Assembly: GCA_015039465.1 (NCBI GenBank)
Contig: MU130026.1
Location: forward strand, 62,001 to 126,000
Direction of reading: 5' to 3'
DNA: 64,000 nucleotides
Source of the DNA: Phlegmacium glaucopus
Lineage: Eukaryota; Basidiomycota; Agaricomycetes; Agaricales; Cortinariaceae
Part shown: positions 33,493 through 44,135 of the stretch, one piece after another
How the letters are laid out: each line of letters starts with the position of its first letter
Position numbering within the stretch: position 1 is the first letter of the stretch
Translations under genes and position numbers: made by a program
The notes under the pieces: generated by a model
Told to the model about the DNA's origin: nothing
Databases searched by the model: none
Seen by the model: only the letters and a program-made list of their open reading frames with translations

Positions 33493-36032
33493 ATGACAGC
33501 CCAACTTCAGAGCGAATCATCCCTCAACGAGAAAGTGGGACACGACTCCGTTTCTACATCCTCAGATCCACCAGACAAAATATCGAGTTCGAGGACTATC
33601 TTCGTTTTGCAGCTATCCAACGTCGGGCGGAGGATCTTGCCACCCTACCTGCGTCAGAACTTGGGAAGCTTGAAAAGAGCAACTGGTTCAACCGGCTTTC
33701 TGAACACAAGGGCCAAAACGTAAACATAAAGGTCCATGACATAGACAACCCTATCTCTCTCACTGCGGACGAGTTGGAACGAGAAAATGCTTCCCGAGTG
33801 TTGCGTATTGCTTCTTGGGCTAGCGTTTTCTACTTAATCACGACAGATATCCTGGGACCTTCCAATGCGCCCTTCGCCATTTCTTTGGTTGGCTGGGTTC
33901 CAGGTACAAAGTTCCATCTCTTCTCAAAATTTCAATTTATCTAATACCATTTATCAAGGCATCATTCTCTACGTTTTCAGTACGTGGATTTACTATCATT
34001 GAACGAACATGATACAATTGTGATTCTAGTGGGAATTGTGGCTTTGTATACTGGGCTTCTCTTGTGGAGACTTTTCGTTCGGCTCCGAGTCGACTCCAGT
34101 GAAGACATACGGAGATATGGCTGAGCGTATCTTTGGGAAGACCGCTCGTCATGTATGTACGGTGTTGCAGAGTGTCCAGCTTCTGGTTAATGTACGTGCT
34201 TCCGCAGCATAAAAAATGGATTTTTGCGGATCAAAATAGGTTGCGACTATTTGTTTGGGCAATGGCCAAACTCTCTCTCAAATCACAATGGGCAAAGTAC
34301 GTAACAGGATCTCTATGTTTTCGGACCGACTTTTATGTTATGATAGCTCTGTTTTTCTGTGTGCATTCTCGATCGTGGGTTTGGTTATTGGACAGATTCG
34401 TTCTTTGAAGGTATGGATATATTTGACAAGCACCGACGGTTTTTTTAACTCTCATGACGACAGAACTATGGATGGCCTACTAATCATGGAGCCGTGTGGT
34501 TAGAGACTTTGGCTCCAACGTAGTCGTCGGCACTAAATATCTCTCCCGTGTACCTATAGGATCAACTTGATCATTATTTTCACCTCTATGGGCTTTATTG
34601 CGCACAGTCCTCCCAATTTCGCCGCTGCAGAAAAGTCCTTAGGAGTCAGTTCTGGTCCTATTAAAACAAGTTTGTTCGTCGATATACCTTTTTTCAATAA
34701 AGTGAGTCGTTTCAGGTTGGGTCTTGAACCACACAGCTGACGCGCATCTAGGTCAACGGTATAATGAACATGGTGATCTGTCTTAGTTCATCGTTTTTGT
34801 TTTGTGCCTGATTATACGTCCAAAGTTTTCGCTTATGGGGTGCCATTATTTTCCCGGAAATAGTATGTTTGAATCTTTCTTCATTAATACTGAAAGGTGG
34901 CTGAAATGCGACGCCCAATGGACTTTTGTAAGGGACTGGTATTATAACACTTTTACCTTTCTTGACGATGATTTGTGACAAATGTGCATAGACGGTTGCG
35001 CAAATTTTGATCTTTGTCACTTATCTCATCTACGGGGTATTTGTTTATGTGAGCCATAGCTGCCCTTTTCCTTCTTCGAAGTTTATGTCTCTTACAGGCC
35101 TTCCAAGGACAATTTACGCTACCAATCGCATATCAAGGAGTTAGTAAATTTACATGGCAAACTGTCGGTGAGCTACCCAAGCCATGACCAACTCCAATTA
35201 CTTGCTGACATACTGTCAGGAAACGTTCTTTCTATGATAACTGTAATCCTTGGGGCTGGACTATATGGAAATATCGGGATCAGTTAATTTATTTTTTTTG
35301 TTGTCCCAGGATGACCGATACTCACCTGTTAGTCAGAGGTCGTGTATATCAATGTCGTCGAAGACTGGCTAAATGGTCCTCGTCTAATGTCATTCAAAGG
35401 TAGAATTATCTGGATAGGTATGTCCATGTGCGAGTACCTGTCGGCTCATCTCACAAACATCGTAATAGGACTGGTATTTGCATACTGGGCGCTCTGTAGG
35501 TTTCCACCCCTCACCTTTTGAACTCATTCAAAACCGCGAAAAAAAGCCTTTGTGGTGGCTTCTGCCGTCCCTCAGGTTCAAACGATCACCGGCCTCATTG
35601 CTGCGGTCTCTATCATGCAATTCACATACACTTTCCCACCAATCTTGCGTCTCGGTTACGATGTCATCACAGATGCTATGGTCGCTGATGCACCGTATGT
35701 CCCGAAACAAGGCACTCGTATTAGATACCTGGAAACAATGGTCACGATGGAGAAGAGTGGGTCGATAATACATTTATGAATATTTAATGAAACTTACAAG
35801 CTTTACTTGAAGGGCTTGTTCGGTGGTCGTTGGTACTTCAAGCTTTTCAATCTGATTTTATTCCTTAGCAGTGCCGCCTTGGCTTGCCTGGGTAAGAATC
35901 CCAATTATCCTCGTTTATCTAGCATATACTGAGGTTTCGTGAATAGGTATGTGGGGCGCTGGAGAATCTATCAAAACAATATTCCAGATAGCTGGAGCTG
36001 CTACTTCATTCGGATGTAAATCCCCTGTCTAA
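33493..36032 (+). pseudogene. AAAP-family amino-acid transporter, two frameshifts
   Basis: Fungal amino acid/auxin permease-family transporter with many introns. Start MTAQLQSESSLNEKVGHDSV at 33493. At about 33585 the frame must change to reach FEDYLRFAAIQRRAEDLATL, consistent with one lost base in an A-run. Next are ERENASRVLRIASWASVFYL, ITTDILGPSNAPFAISLVGW, AERIFGKTARHVCTVLQSVQ, GNGQTLSQITMGK, SIVGLVIGQIRSLK and MGFIAHSPPNFAAAEKS. A second frame change is needed at about 34842, where a GGGG run should probably be GGGGG, before the EMRRPMDFCKGL exon. The end reads FVTYLIYGVFVYAFQGQFTL, GVSKFTWQTVGNV, VVASAVPQVQTITGLIAAVS and QFTYTFPPILRLGYD, with a TAA at 36030-36032. Either a young pseudogene or a gene with homopolymer sequencing errors. 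Confidence 0.75.
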
Positions 36033-36556
36033 CTGGATTTCAATTTTACGTAGTTTCTTTTTATTTAATTTTATCTATGTATTCGTACATGATCTTGCTG
36101 ATACTTATCTAGTGAGGTATCAGCGATCAGATAATGTGATACGAGATGTTGAGGAAAATTGCTGAGGTCAATGTGTTCAAGGGCCTAATATCGAATAAGA
36201 CCGAGAATTTCTCGTTTGGCCGTAATTTGGTCCTTGAGTTCTTGAGGATCCGAATGTCTAAACGGGAGGAGAAACCTACGGAATTTGTCGCCAAATTCAA
36301 AGCCTCATCCAACTTCACGCACGCTGCCTTCAAGCCATCGCTCCAGACCCTTCATTCTCCCAAACGTTGAGAGCAATACTCCCCTTCATTTACCGCACTC
36401 CTGTCTTTCTTCTCGGTACCCCGCACAACCTTCATTCGCTTTCTATCCCCGTGCTCAGCCTCTTTCAGAATCAAATGTCGGACCATGTAATATGTCGATA
36501 GTGCAGTTTCAAATTTTATGTAATAAATTTACAGTACCCAGCTACGGGTTATATAT

Positions 36557-36832
36557 ATGCAATTGGTCCGTGCGCCCCTCTGATCCTTTAAAAGGCAGCC
36601 TGAATCTCATGAACAACTCATACTTACCTTGATGGCATAAGTCCCTTCAACTACCTGGGTTTGTGGGCCGCGGGGATCCTCCATAGCACGGCGACCATGT
36701 CCTCAGAGGGTGTTTGCGGATTGTATGGGCTTCGGCTCATGCACCGTCTCAATATTTTCCTGTCCTGCTCTGGCCACTCTGGCTGGGCAGGCTTCTTTAT
36801 TTTTTGCCATTTTGGGGTCCTAACCCTAACCT
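36557..36832 (-). repeat. Right inverted-repeat arm (uninterrupted)
   Basis: It carries the complete arm sequence without the retrotransposon: ...TTTTTTGCCATTTTGGGGTC, CTAACCCTAACCT, then TA. It shows the empty insertion site that the left arm lost. Confidence 0.85.
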
Positions 36833-37724
36833 TATATGAGTGGCAAAGTGTAATACTTTCTTCCCTAAGCCTTTTCAATTATTTCAAGCCTTGAGCCGGG
36901 CCGCAGCCGTGGTCTCGTACCACTGCCCTTGGTTGTGCGTTGTATGTATGTTGCCCTTGGTTGTGCGTTGTATGTATGTTGTATGTATAGTATGAGATTT
37001 TGTATGATGAGAAATGTGTTCCATGGATCAGAATGGGATGGGCAGAGGTAATTTTATATCGCGTTTCCTTTTTCGACTATGTAAAATGTTTTTCATCTTC
37101 AATCCAGGAGGCGCATAAGATTAATATGGTAGAAGTCTGGATGTTGCTAGCCATATAGACGTCATGATCGGTCGCAAAGACATTGTTTCCACTATTTCAC
37201 ACTTTGAATTTCATATAGGGCAACGGTTTTGTTCATATCTGTTATTCTCTCTTTCTTGCTGGGTTGGAGTGGGTGCACAGCGCCCAGGCCTTAGTGCTTG
37301 GCGCTCAGTCGAACTCCGAGGCATACACAGGATACATTGCTACAACTAGAGTCAACAGGCTTTTTCCAGATTTTTAGATTTCAACAGAACTCGATCGGAC
37401 GCCTTGAGATTATTACCCATTACTATCGAAATGAACCTCTTCCTGGGACAGCATGGAAACTGTCTGGTTATACCGCGTCCCAGTTGAACGGAGCAGAGGT
37501 CGAACCAACTCTCTCGAAAAGAAGCCTCCAAGGTGCAGGGTTAATTGTGACATTGGCTGCTGAAGATGATGAGGAGTGCGCGCGAGATTGTGTAACGCGG
37601 CGACGTCTGGACTCTTCGGCCCGGTTATGACACTGACAATGTGATCAAAGTATTTTTGGATTTAATTTTAAGAATCTGCACTCAAGTTCCGCAGTCTGTT
37701 TTCTCGAGCTTCATCCGAATAACC
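36833..37724. other. Intergenic with inverted MGMT-flank copy
   Basis: Between the transporter element and the aminopeptidase gene. It contains a 30-bp direct repeat (TGCCCTTGGTTGTGCGTTGT twice, about 36925-36985) and duplicated segment A'. The aminopeptidase promoter must lie in or after A'. Confidence 0.55.
36998..37486 (-). pseudogene. Inverted copy A' of the MGMT 3' end and downstream flank
   Basis: The reverse complement starts ACTGGGACGCGGTATAACCA and encodes the last MGMT strand (MLSQEEVHFDSNG). Two stop codons (TAATAA) follow instead of the YL of the functional gene. About 350 bp downstream still follows the functional locus block by block. It is only a 3' fragment without the PCHRV exon, so it is inactive. 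Confidence 0.85.
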
Positions 37725-39524
37725 ATGGTTAGCCCAGAGGCCGCCACTCGATTTCTCAAGTTTGTAAACGCGTCTCCGACTCCTTTTCATGCGGTTCACA
37801 ATGCCTCCATTCATTTAGAAAAAGCTGGTTTTCTGAAGGTAAAAGTCTATTAGATTGCAGCAGTAAACTTTCTCAAATCGCCCTGATGATCAGATAAGAG
37901 AGACAGATGGTTGGGAGAAAGTTGTTAAACCTGGTGGAAAATACTATTACACGAGGTCAATCCATTGGACAATACTAGAGAACAACATTGATTTTGGATC
38001 TGCTTACAGGAATCAGGCTGCGCTGATTGCGTTTACTCTCCCACAGAATTGGCAACATGGCAGTGGTCTGAGCATCGTCGCGACCCATGTAGACAGCCCG
38101 AACTTGAGGGTAGGACTTCATATTGCTTGCATTCAATCCTTCGATTGATCATGATGCTTGCAAGATCAAACCCATTTCAAAGCGTAGCAAATCCGAATAT
38201 CTTCAAGTCGGCGTGGAGACATACGGAGGCGGAATATGGCATTCTTGGCTTGATCGTGACCTCTCTATCGCAGGAAGAGTTGTCATCTCCGAGAAGTCTG
38301 GCGGCTTCAATTCGAAGCTCGTAAAGGTTGATCAACCAATTCTTCGAATCCCGAGTCTCGCTATTCATTGTCAGTGTCCTTTATCTATATTTATGGGAAT
38401 GGATTATTCAAATTCAACCAGTGGATAGGACGGTCAACGAAAGCTTCCAGTTTAATCAACAGACGGAATTTATCCCTATTCTTGGGTTAATTGAATCCCA
38501 ATTGAATACACCTACGGCCACGTCCAAATCTGATAACGACAAGGATGACAATGTGGTGAACCCGGGACCCAAAGTTGCATCGAGCATCCAAGAGAACCAT
38601 CACCCCGCACTTCTAGCTCTTTTATCAAGTCACCTGTCTGTTTCTCCCGAAGAGATCCATGAGTTTGATCTGTGAGTTTGAATTTCTGTTCCCTGGTCTA
38701 AACTTATATTGGAAATATAGATCCCTGTATGACACGCAACCGGCTGTTCTTGGAGGAATCAACAACGAATTCATTTTTAGTGCAAGAATGGACAACCTCG
38801 TCTCTTCGTAAGTGATTCATGTTCTCCTTTTTTTCTTTCTTTTAATATGGTCATCTTCAGCTTTTGTGCGGTGGAGGCTCTGGCAGATAGTGTGACAGCA
38901 CAATATTTCCCTACGTTTGAAGGAAATGTCAATTGCATTGCTCTTTTCAATCACGAAGAAGTAGGCAGCGTGTCCTCCTCTGGAGCTGAATCCAACCTTG
39001 TTCCTTCTTTGCTTAATCGACTCTCACCCACACCTGCCTCTCTTGCGCAATCCATCTCTCGCTCTTTCTTGATTTCGGCTGATATGGGGCACGCTCTTCA
39101 TCCCAACTATACCTCAAAGCACGAAGAAAATCACAAGCCAATCATCAATGGTGGCATTGCGATTAAAACCAACGCGAAACAGAGATATGCCACAGATGCT
39201 ATTTCAGCATTCATTGTGAAGCAACTTGTCGAGCGAAAGGGTGGTAAGGTACAAGAGTTTGTGGCTCGAAATGATATGTAAGTTGGGTTCTCTGAATCAA
39301 TGACCCCGAATCTCAATTCATATCTCTCCAGGCCATGTGGTAGCACGGTTGGACCTTTCCTTTCAAAGATTGGAATCCGCACAGTAGATGTTGGTAACCC
39401 CATGTTGTCGATGCATTCCATCAGAGAGACGGCGGGCTCTCACGATGTCCAGAGTGCAATCGACTTGTTCAGTGCATTCTTCGAAGGATTCAGCGCGCTC
39501 GACAACGCATTGACAGTTGACTGA
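37725..39524 (+). CDS. DNPEP: Aspartyl aminopeptidase, M18 family
   Basis: Cytosolic zinc metallo-exopeptidase that removes N-terminal Asp or Glu. The start is the ATG at 37725 (MVSPEAATRFLKFVNASPTP); an in-frame upstream extension is not family-like. Eight exons: FHAVHNASIHLEKAGF; GWEKVVKPGGKYYYTR; NQAALIAFTLPQNWQHGSGL with IVATHVDSPNLR (metal-binding His and Asp of THVDSP); EYLQVGVETYGGGIWHSWLD with RDLSIAGRVV; ESFQFNQQTEFIPILGLIES; LGGINNEFIFSARMDNLVSS (metal-ligand Asp); NCIALFNHEEVGSVSSSGAE (catalytic Glu pair); SADMGHALHPNYTSKHE (His ligand); and CGSTVGPFLSKIGIRTVDVG to the end SALDNALTVD. All metal and catalytic residues are present and the length (about 480) is normal. Next gene RFC1 follows at 303 bp in the same direction. 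Confidence 0.92.
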
Positions 39525-39699
39525 AATTACTTGGGTCCCAGTAGATGTTGATTCGTAACATCGACGTGTCTCCTATGTCGCGAACTGATTTGATGGTACT
39601 TGAAAGCTTGAAGCTTGATACCTAAATTCTAATAACAAAAGTCTCCTGTGATAGTGTGACGATAAGTACAGGCATGCACCATGAACATTTGTGTTGAGT

Positions 39700-39827
39700 G
39701 TTGTTGGTCGGGACTTAAGTTGTCACGCATGCGCGTGCCATAACGGCGTAACTGTGTGTGACAACCGCGTTTAGACCTCGCTTGTGACGTTGACACTCCT
39801 GTGTTCAGATCCTCACCGTCCTCCTCC
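39700..39827 (+). promoter_or_regulatory. RFC1 promoter with two ACGCG cores
   Basis: CGCGT at 39732-39736 and at 39766-39770 (both ACGCG on the other strand) lie 60-100 bp upstream of the RFC1 start. ACGCG is the core bound by MBF-type factors that drive replication genes at G1/S in yeasts. Use in this fungus is inferred. Confidence 0.4.
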
Positions 39828-42800
39828 ATGGCACCTTCAACAAAAGCCGCAAAGACCGCCAAAGGCGCTAAAGGGACTGATCTGCGTATGTTCTTTGGCC
39901 CTGGCGGATCACAACCGAAAATCATCCCAGTAGCTACTTCATCTCAGGTGAGCAACTCATCATATGCCAAGGTTAGGCGCGTTTTTCATCCCATACTCCA
40001 AGCCTTCTTCTGCCTTAGCATCCCAAAAGAAGAGTGGGCTCGCTCAAGTTAACTCCGAAAAAGGGAAAGGAAGTATAACGATGATTGAAGATAGTGACGA
40101 TGAACCACTCGTTCCACCGAAGAAGTCGACGCCTGTCAAGCCCAAACCCAAGAAGGTTACGACTATATTATCCAGTGATGAAGGTACAATTTTGAAGTAC
40201 CATGATGCTCGATAGGCTAAACATTAATTTTATTGTACATAGAAGACACCAGGAAAATGTCAACGTAGATCGTTTGCCCTTACTTTTCTTATTTGTGGCA
40301 TAAATTAAATGTTCTTTTTTAGTGAAAAGGAAACCAGCACCAAACGCAAGAAAACGGCAATGATTCCTCCTAGCGATGATGAGGAAGAGAATTCACCTCC
40401 AAAGAAGAAAATTGCCGTATCTACTTCGAAATCATCAGCTCCCAAGCCGCGACCATCGACAAGCAAGCTAAAAGCGAAGAAGCACAAAGCCGACGAGGAT
40501 CATGATATGGCCTCACCGCAAGATAGCTCTGCATCCGAAGATAATGACGAGTTTGTCGGGGAGGATGAAATCAAGCCCCAGAAGTCCAAGTCCAAGGCTT
40601 CCGGAAAGAAGCCACCTGTGGCCAGTTCTTCCAAAACCGCTACTCCGAATGTAACCAACCGTGCATCGACATCCCAAGATGCTCCAAAGCCACAAAAATT
40701 TGAGTGCGTTTCGAGTTTTTTTCTTTTAATCAAAATTTGTACATAATTTCTGATCGCTTTTGTAGCTGGGCTGCCAAAAAGGCAGCGCAATTGGCGGGCC
40801 CTGTTGCTCATGGCTCTAAAGAAATTCCCAATGGCGCACCTGATTGCCTTGCTGGCCTCTCATTTGTTTTTACTGGGGAACTAAGTAGCTTTTCTCGACC
40901 AGAAGCGAGCGATGTGGCAAAGCGTTTTGGGGGGTATGTATGATGCCTTGTCTCGCACTGTCTTACTAACATGTCTATTCATAAGTCGTGTCGTGCTCCA
41001 ACCGTCCAGCAAGACAGATTACGTCGTTCTTGGAGATAATGCTGGGCCAAGTAAGCTCGCAGCGATAAAGAAACATGAAATCAAGACTCTATCGGAGGAC
41101 GAATTCCTCAACCTCATTGCCACTCGCAAGGGGCTAGGGAACGGCAAAGTTGATGAGAAGACTAAGAAGAAGATGGAGAAGGAGAAGGAGGAGATCAGGA
41201 AGGCGGCAAAAGAGATGGAGAAACGAGAACAGAAGACGCACAGCTCTACAGACACTGGGAAAAGTGTCGATCCTTCCACACAACTGTGGACTGTACGGTA
41301 CGCCCCGCAAAATCTGAAAGAAATCTGCGGCAATAAAGGGCAAGTGGAGAAGCTACAACAATGGTTGCATGATTGGTGATCTTTACTTTACTCATTCCCC
41401 CTTTTGCGTCCGTCGTATTAACATTTATTTCAGGCCCGTAAGCCTGAAATCGGGGTTCAAGAAGCCTGGCAAGAACGCGATGAACACATTCCGAGCCGTC
41501 CTTATCACTGGTCCTCCTGGTATTGGGAAAACCACCAGCGCGCACCTTTGCGCCAAGCTCGAGGGATTTACGCCAATTGAAATGAACGCCAGCGACGCGC
41601 GAAGTAAGAAGCTCGTTGAAGTGAGTAGTTTCCCAATCCAAACGGAGTTCCACAGAGACTGACATCACGAAGAGTGGGATGAACATCAACAACACCTCGT
41701 TAGACGGTTATGTCAAGGGTAATGCCGTGAGTTCAATTCTAGTAATCTTGTTCTTTTCTTACTCATAGGTGTATTCAACGCCAGGAAACAAATTCCGTCG
41801 GCGTTGCCATTACAGATCGAACATGTCTTATAATGGACGAGGTGGATGGGATGTCTGCTGGAGATCGAGGCGGTGTAGGCGCTTTGAACGTCCTAATCAA
41901 AAAATCCAAGGTTCGATATTGTATTCTCTGCGAGTATTTTATATCTTAACTCAGATTTCTTTTAGATCCCTATCATTTGTATTGCGAATGACCGACAAGC
42001 GCAGAAACTCAAACCTCTAATTTCGACAACCTTCGCCCTGCCCTTCCAAAAGTAGGTGTTCTTGCTTCGAGAAGCTCTGTTCCTTACTCAAGTCAATCTC
42101 TCTTCCAGGCCCCAAGCTACATCCGTTCGATCAAGGATTCTGACTATAGCTTTCAAGTGAGTTGCAGGCCCTGCTTCACATCTGAGATCGTTCATGTTTC
42201 TTGTAGAGAGAAGCTGAAGATTCCTGCTAATGTCATTGATCAACTTGTCGCTGGAGCGCAGTCCGATATTCGACAGGTGCTCAACATGCTATCGACTTGG
42301 AAATTATCGAATACATCTATGGATTTCGATGAAGGGAAGGATCTGTAAGTATTTTTTGAGAAATAAATATGACTTTACTGACCTTTTTAACTTTCAGCGC
42401 TAAGATGAATGAGAAACACTCTATCATGAGTCCCTTCGATATCACCTCCAAACTACTTGGCCCATACGTTTTCTCTGCTACCGGTCGAGAAACGCTTGGT
42501 GAAAAAATGGAGTATTATTTCCAGGACCATTCTTTCATGCCACTTTTTATTCAGGTAAGATCCCATCTCTTATGATATATTTGAATTTTGAGATGACGTC
42601 TTTTCGTAACTTTACAGGAAAATTACCTAAAGACTCAACCTTCTCGATTAAGAAACTTGGCTGGCCCAGAGAAGGTATTGAAAGAACTCCAGCTCATGGA
42701 CCGTGCGGCCTCATCCATTTCTGATGGTGATCTAGTCGATGCACTTATTCATGGGTTCGTGTTGAATATATTTTCCGTTCTGACGGCGATAGATATATAC

Positions 42801-43723
42801 CGGTGCTGATGCACATCTATACAGGCCTGAACAACATTGGGGATTGATGCCGCTTCACGCAGTATGTTCGACTGTCAAACCAGCTTCGTGCCTTTATGGA
42901 ATGGGTGCACATTATGGCGGGCCCAATGCCATGTCATTCCCGCAGTGAGACCGTTACCATACTTCCTACCTCGAAGTATGTTCACTCACACCCTTTTGAT
43001 AGATGGCTCGGCCAAAATTCGAAACAGAACAAACTCAGCCGGCAGCTTGGCGATGTACAAATTCGTATGCGTCTCAAAGTTTCAGGGGACAAGTCTGAGA
43101 TACGGCAGTCATACGTTCCTGCACTGTTCCCCCACATAGTGAAACCACTTGTGGATGTGGGAGTTGTATGTTGTTTCTTCCGGTTTCTGTGCTCAGTGAT
43201 GGATATTGATTCTCGTCCTTCCTCAGAGCGCCGTCGATGAGGTCATTGAGCGCATGGATGACTATTACCTATCAAAGGAAGACTGGGACACTATTCTGGA
43301 ACTTGGTGTTGATGACAAAAAGGACCAGATTGTTGCAAAGAGTATTTCGACTGCTACGAAATCTGCACTGACGAAAAAGTGGGTAGTTAATCAGTCAAGG
43401 TGTTTCATTCACTAAACTTACGGTTATTTTACTAGATACAATGCAAATGAACACCCGATACCCTTTCACAAGGCACAAGATCTTGGTAAGATTCCGAAGA
43501 AACTTGCAGGAGGGCCAGCTCCCGATATCGAGGATGCATATGTGAGTACTCTTCTGAACCTTATATGTCTCCTTGATGCTCCTGCTGATCCTGACGACAG
43601 GTGGATGATGTGGCTGACGATGGCTCTGAAGATGAGGCCAAAGGGAAAGATTCTGATGACATCACGAAAGATTCCCTAATCAAAGCTGCAAAGAAAAAGG
43701 CGACGGCAAAGTCCAAGAAGTAA
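39828..43723 (+). CDS. RFC1: Replication factor C large subunit (RFC1)
   Basis: Largest subunit of the PCNA clamp loader, nuclear. Start ATG at 39828: [20 protein letters not shown], with a PIP-like DLRMFF motif. A long charged linker of SDDE and Lys-rich tracts follows. The BRCT domain reads [20 protein letters not shown] to [20 protein letters not shown]. The AAA+ core has [20 protein letters not shown], Walker [32 protein letters not shown], Walker [17 protein letters not shown] and sensor 1 IICIANDRQ. Next are the lid ([20 protein letters not shown]) and the RFC1 C-terminal domain ([60 protein letters not shown]). The basic tail is [15 protein letters not shown] at 43721-43723. About 14 introns. 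The order and residues match the family; it appears intact. Confidence 0.93.
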
Positions 43724-44135
43724 TGTTATTTATCTGCCCTTTGATCTCATCCCATTAAATCTTGGATTTGTATTATATTTTATCATTTATGTTATATAAT
43801 CTATTAGTGGAATTCAAAGTAAGTGAAGCAGCGGTTTCAACACCGTTGCTTCACTTTTGTTGATGAGATTTTGAAGCGGTTCAACTTTGATCAGTTGAAT
43901 AACCCTGACTTCACTTTTGATTTTGAAGTCGCTTCAAATCCAGCAAGGTTTAAAACACATCCGAGCCTTTATGATGAGATGATAATGCATAGATAGAGAG
44001 TTACATAGCGTATACAGTGAATCAGTCATAGATAGAGTAAAAATTATTTGAGGTTATTAAGATTGAGAGTAGTAAACGAGAGAATGAAAGGCGAACCGTC
44101 GAAGACTCGATAAACAGGTTTCAAGTATGTACTAT
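43724..44135. other. Convergent intergenic region with hairpin
   Basis: 3' ends of RFC1 and of the unknown minus-strand gene meet here. It is AT-rich with a strong hairpin at 43821-43856 and several TTCACTTTTG / GAAGC words, perhaps a MITE remnant. Confidence 0.5.
43821..43856. repeat. Hairpin downstream of RFC1
   Basis: AAGTGAAGCAGCGGT (43821-43835) pairs with ACCGTTGCTTCACTT (43842-43856) with one mismatch that would be a G-U pair in RNA. The loop is TTCAAC. Confidence 0.85.

Larger units (their letters stand above)
27490..36832. mobile_element. TA-flanked element with about 276-bp inverted repeats, carrying a transporter pseudogene and split by a retrotransposon
   Basis: The right end (36557-36832), reverse-complemented, reads AGGTTAGGGTTAGGACCCCA...GGCAAAA then ATAAAGAAGCCTGCCC..., ending ACCAATTGCATAT. 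The left end has the same sequence in two pieces: 27490-27520 (AGGTTAGGGTTAGGACC...GGCAAAA) and about 32904-33149 (ATAAAGAAGCCTGCCC... to CAATTGCATAT). The two arms are nearly identical. TA dinucleotides flank both ends (27488-27489, 36833-36834). Between the arms is a 3.4-kb segment with an amino-acid transporter pseudogene. This may be a gene-capturing TIR element or a segmental inverted duplication; no transposase was found inside. Confidence 0.6.

Noticed and set aside
37641..37724. N-terminal extension of the aminopeptidase (MIKVFLDLILRICTQ...)
   Set aside because: In frame but not like the M18 N-terminus, and close to the duplicated MGMT flank; the ATG at 37725 fits the family.
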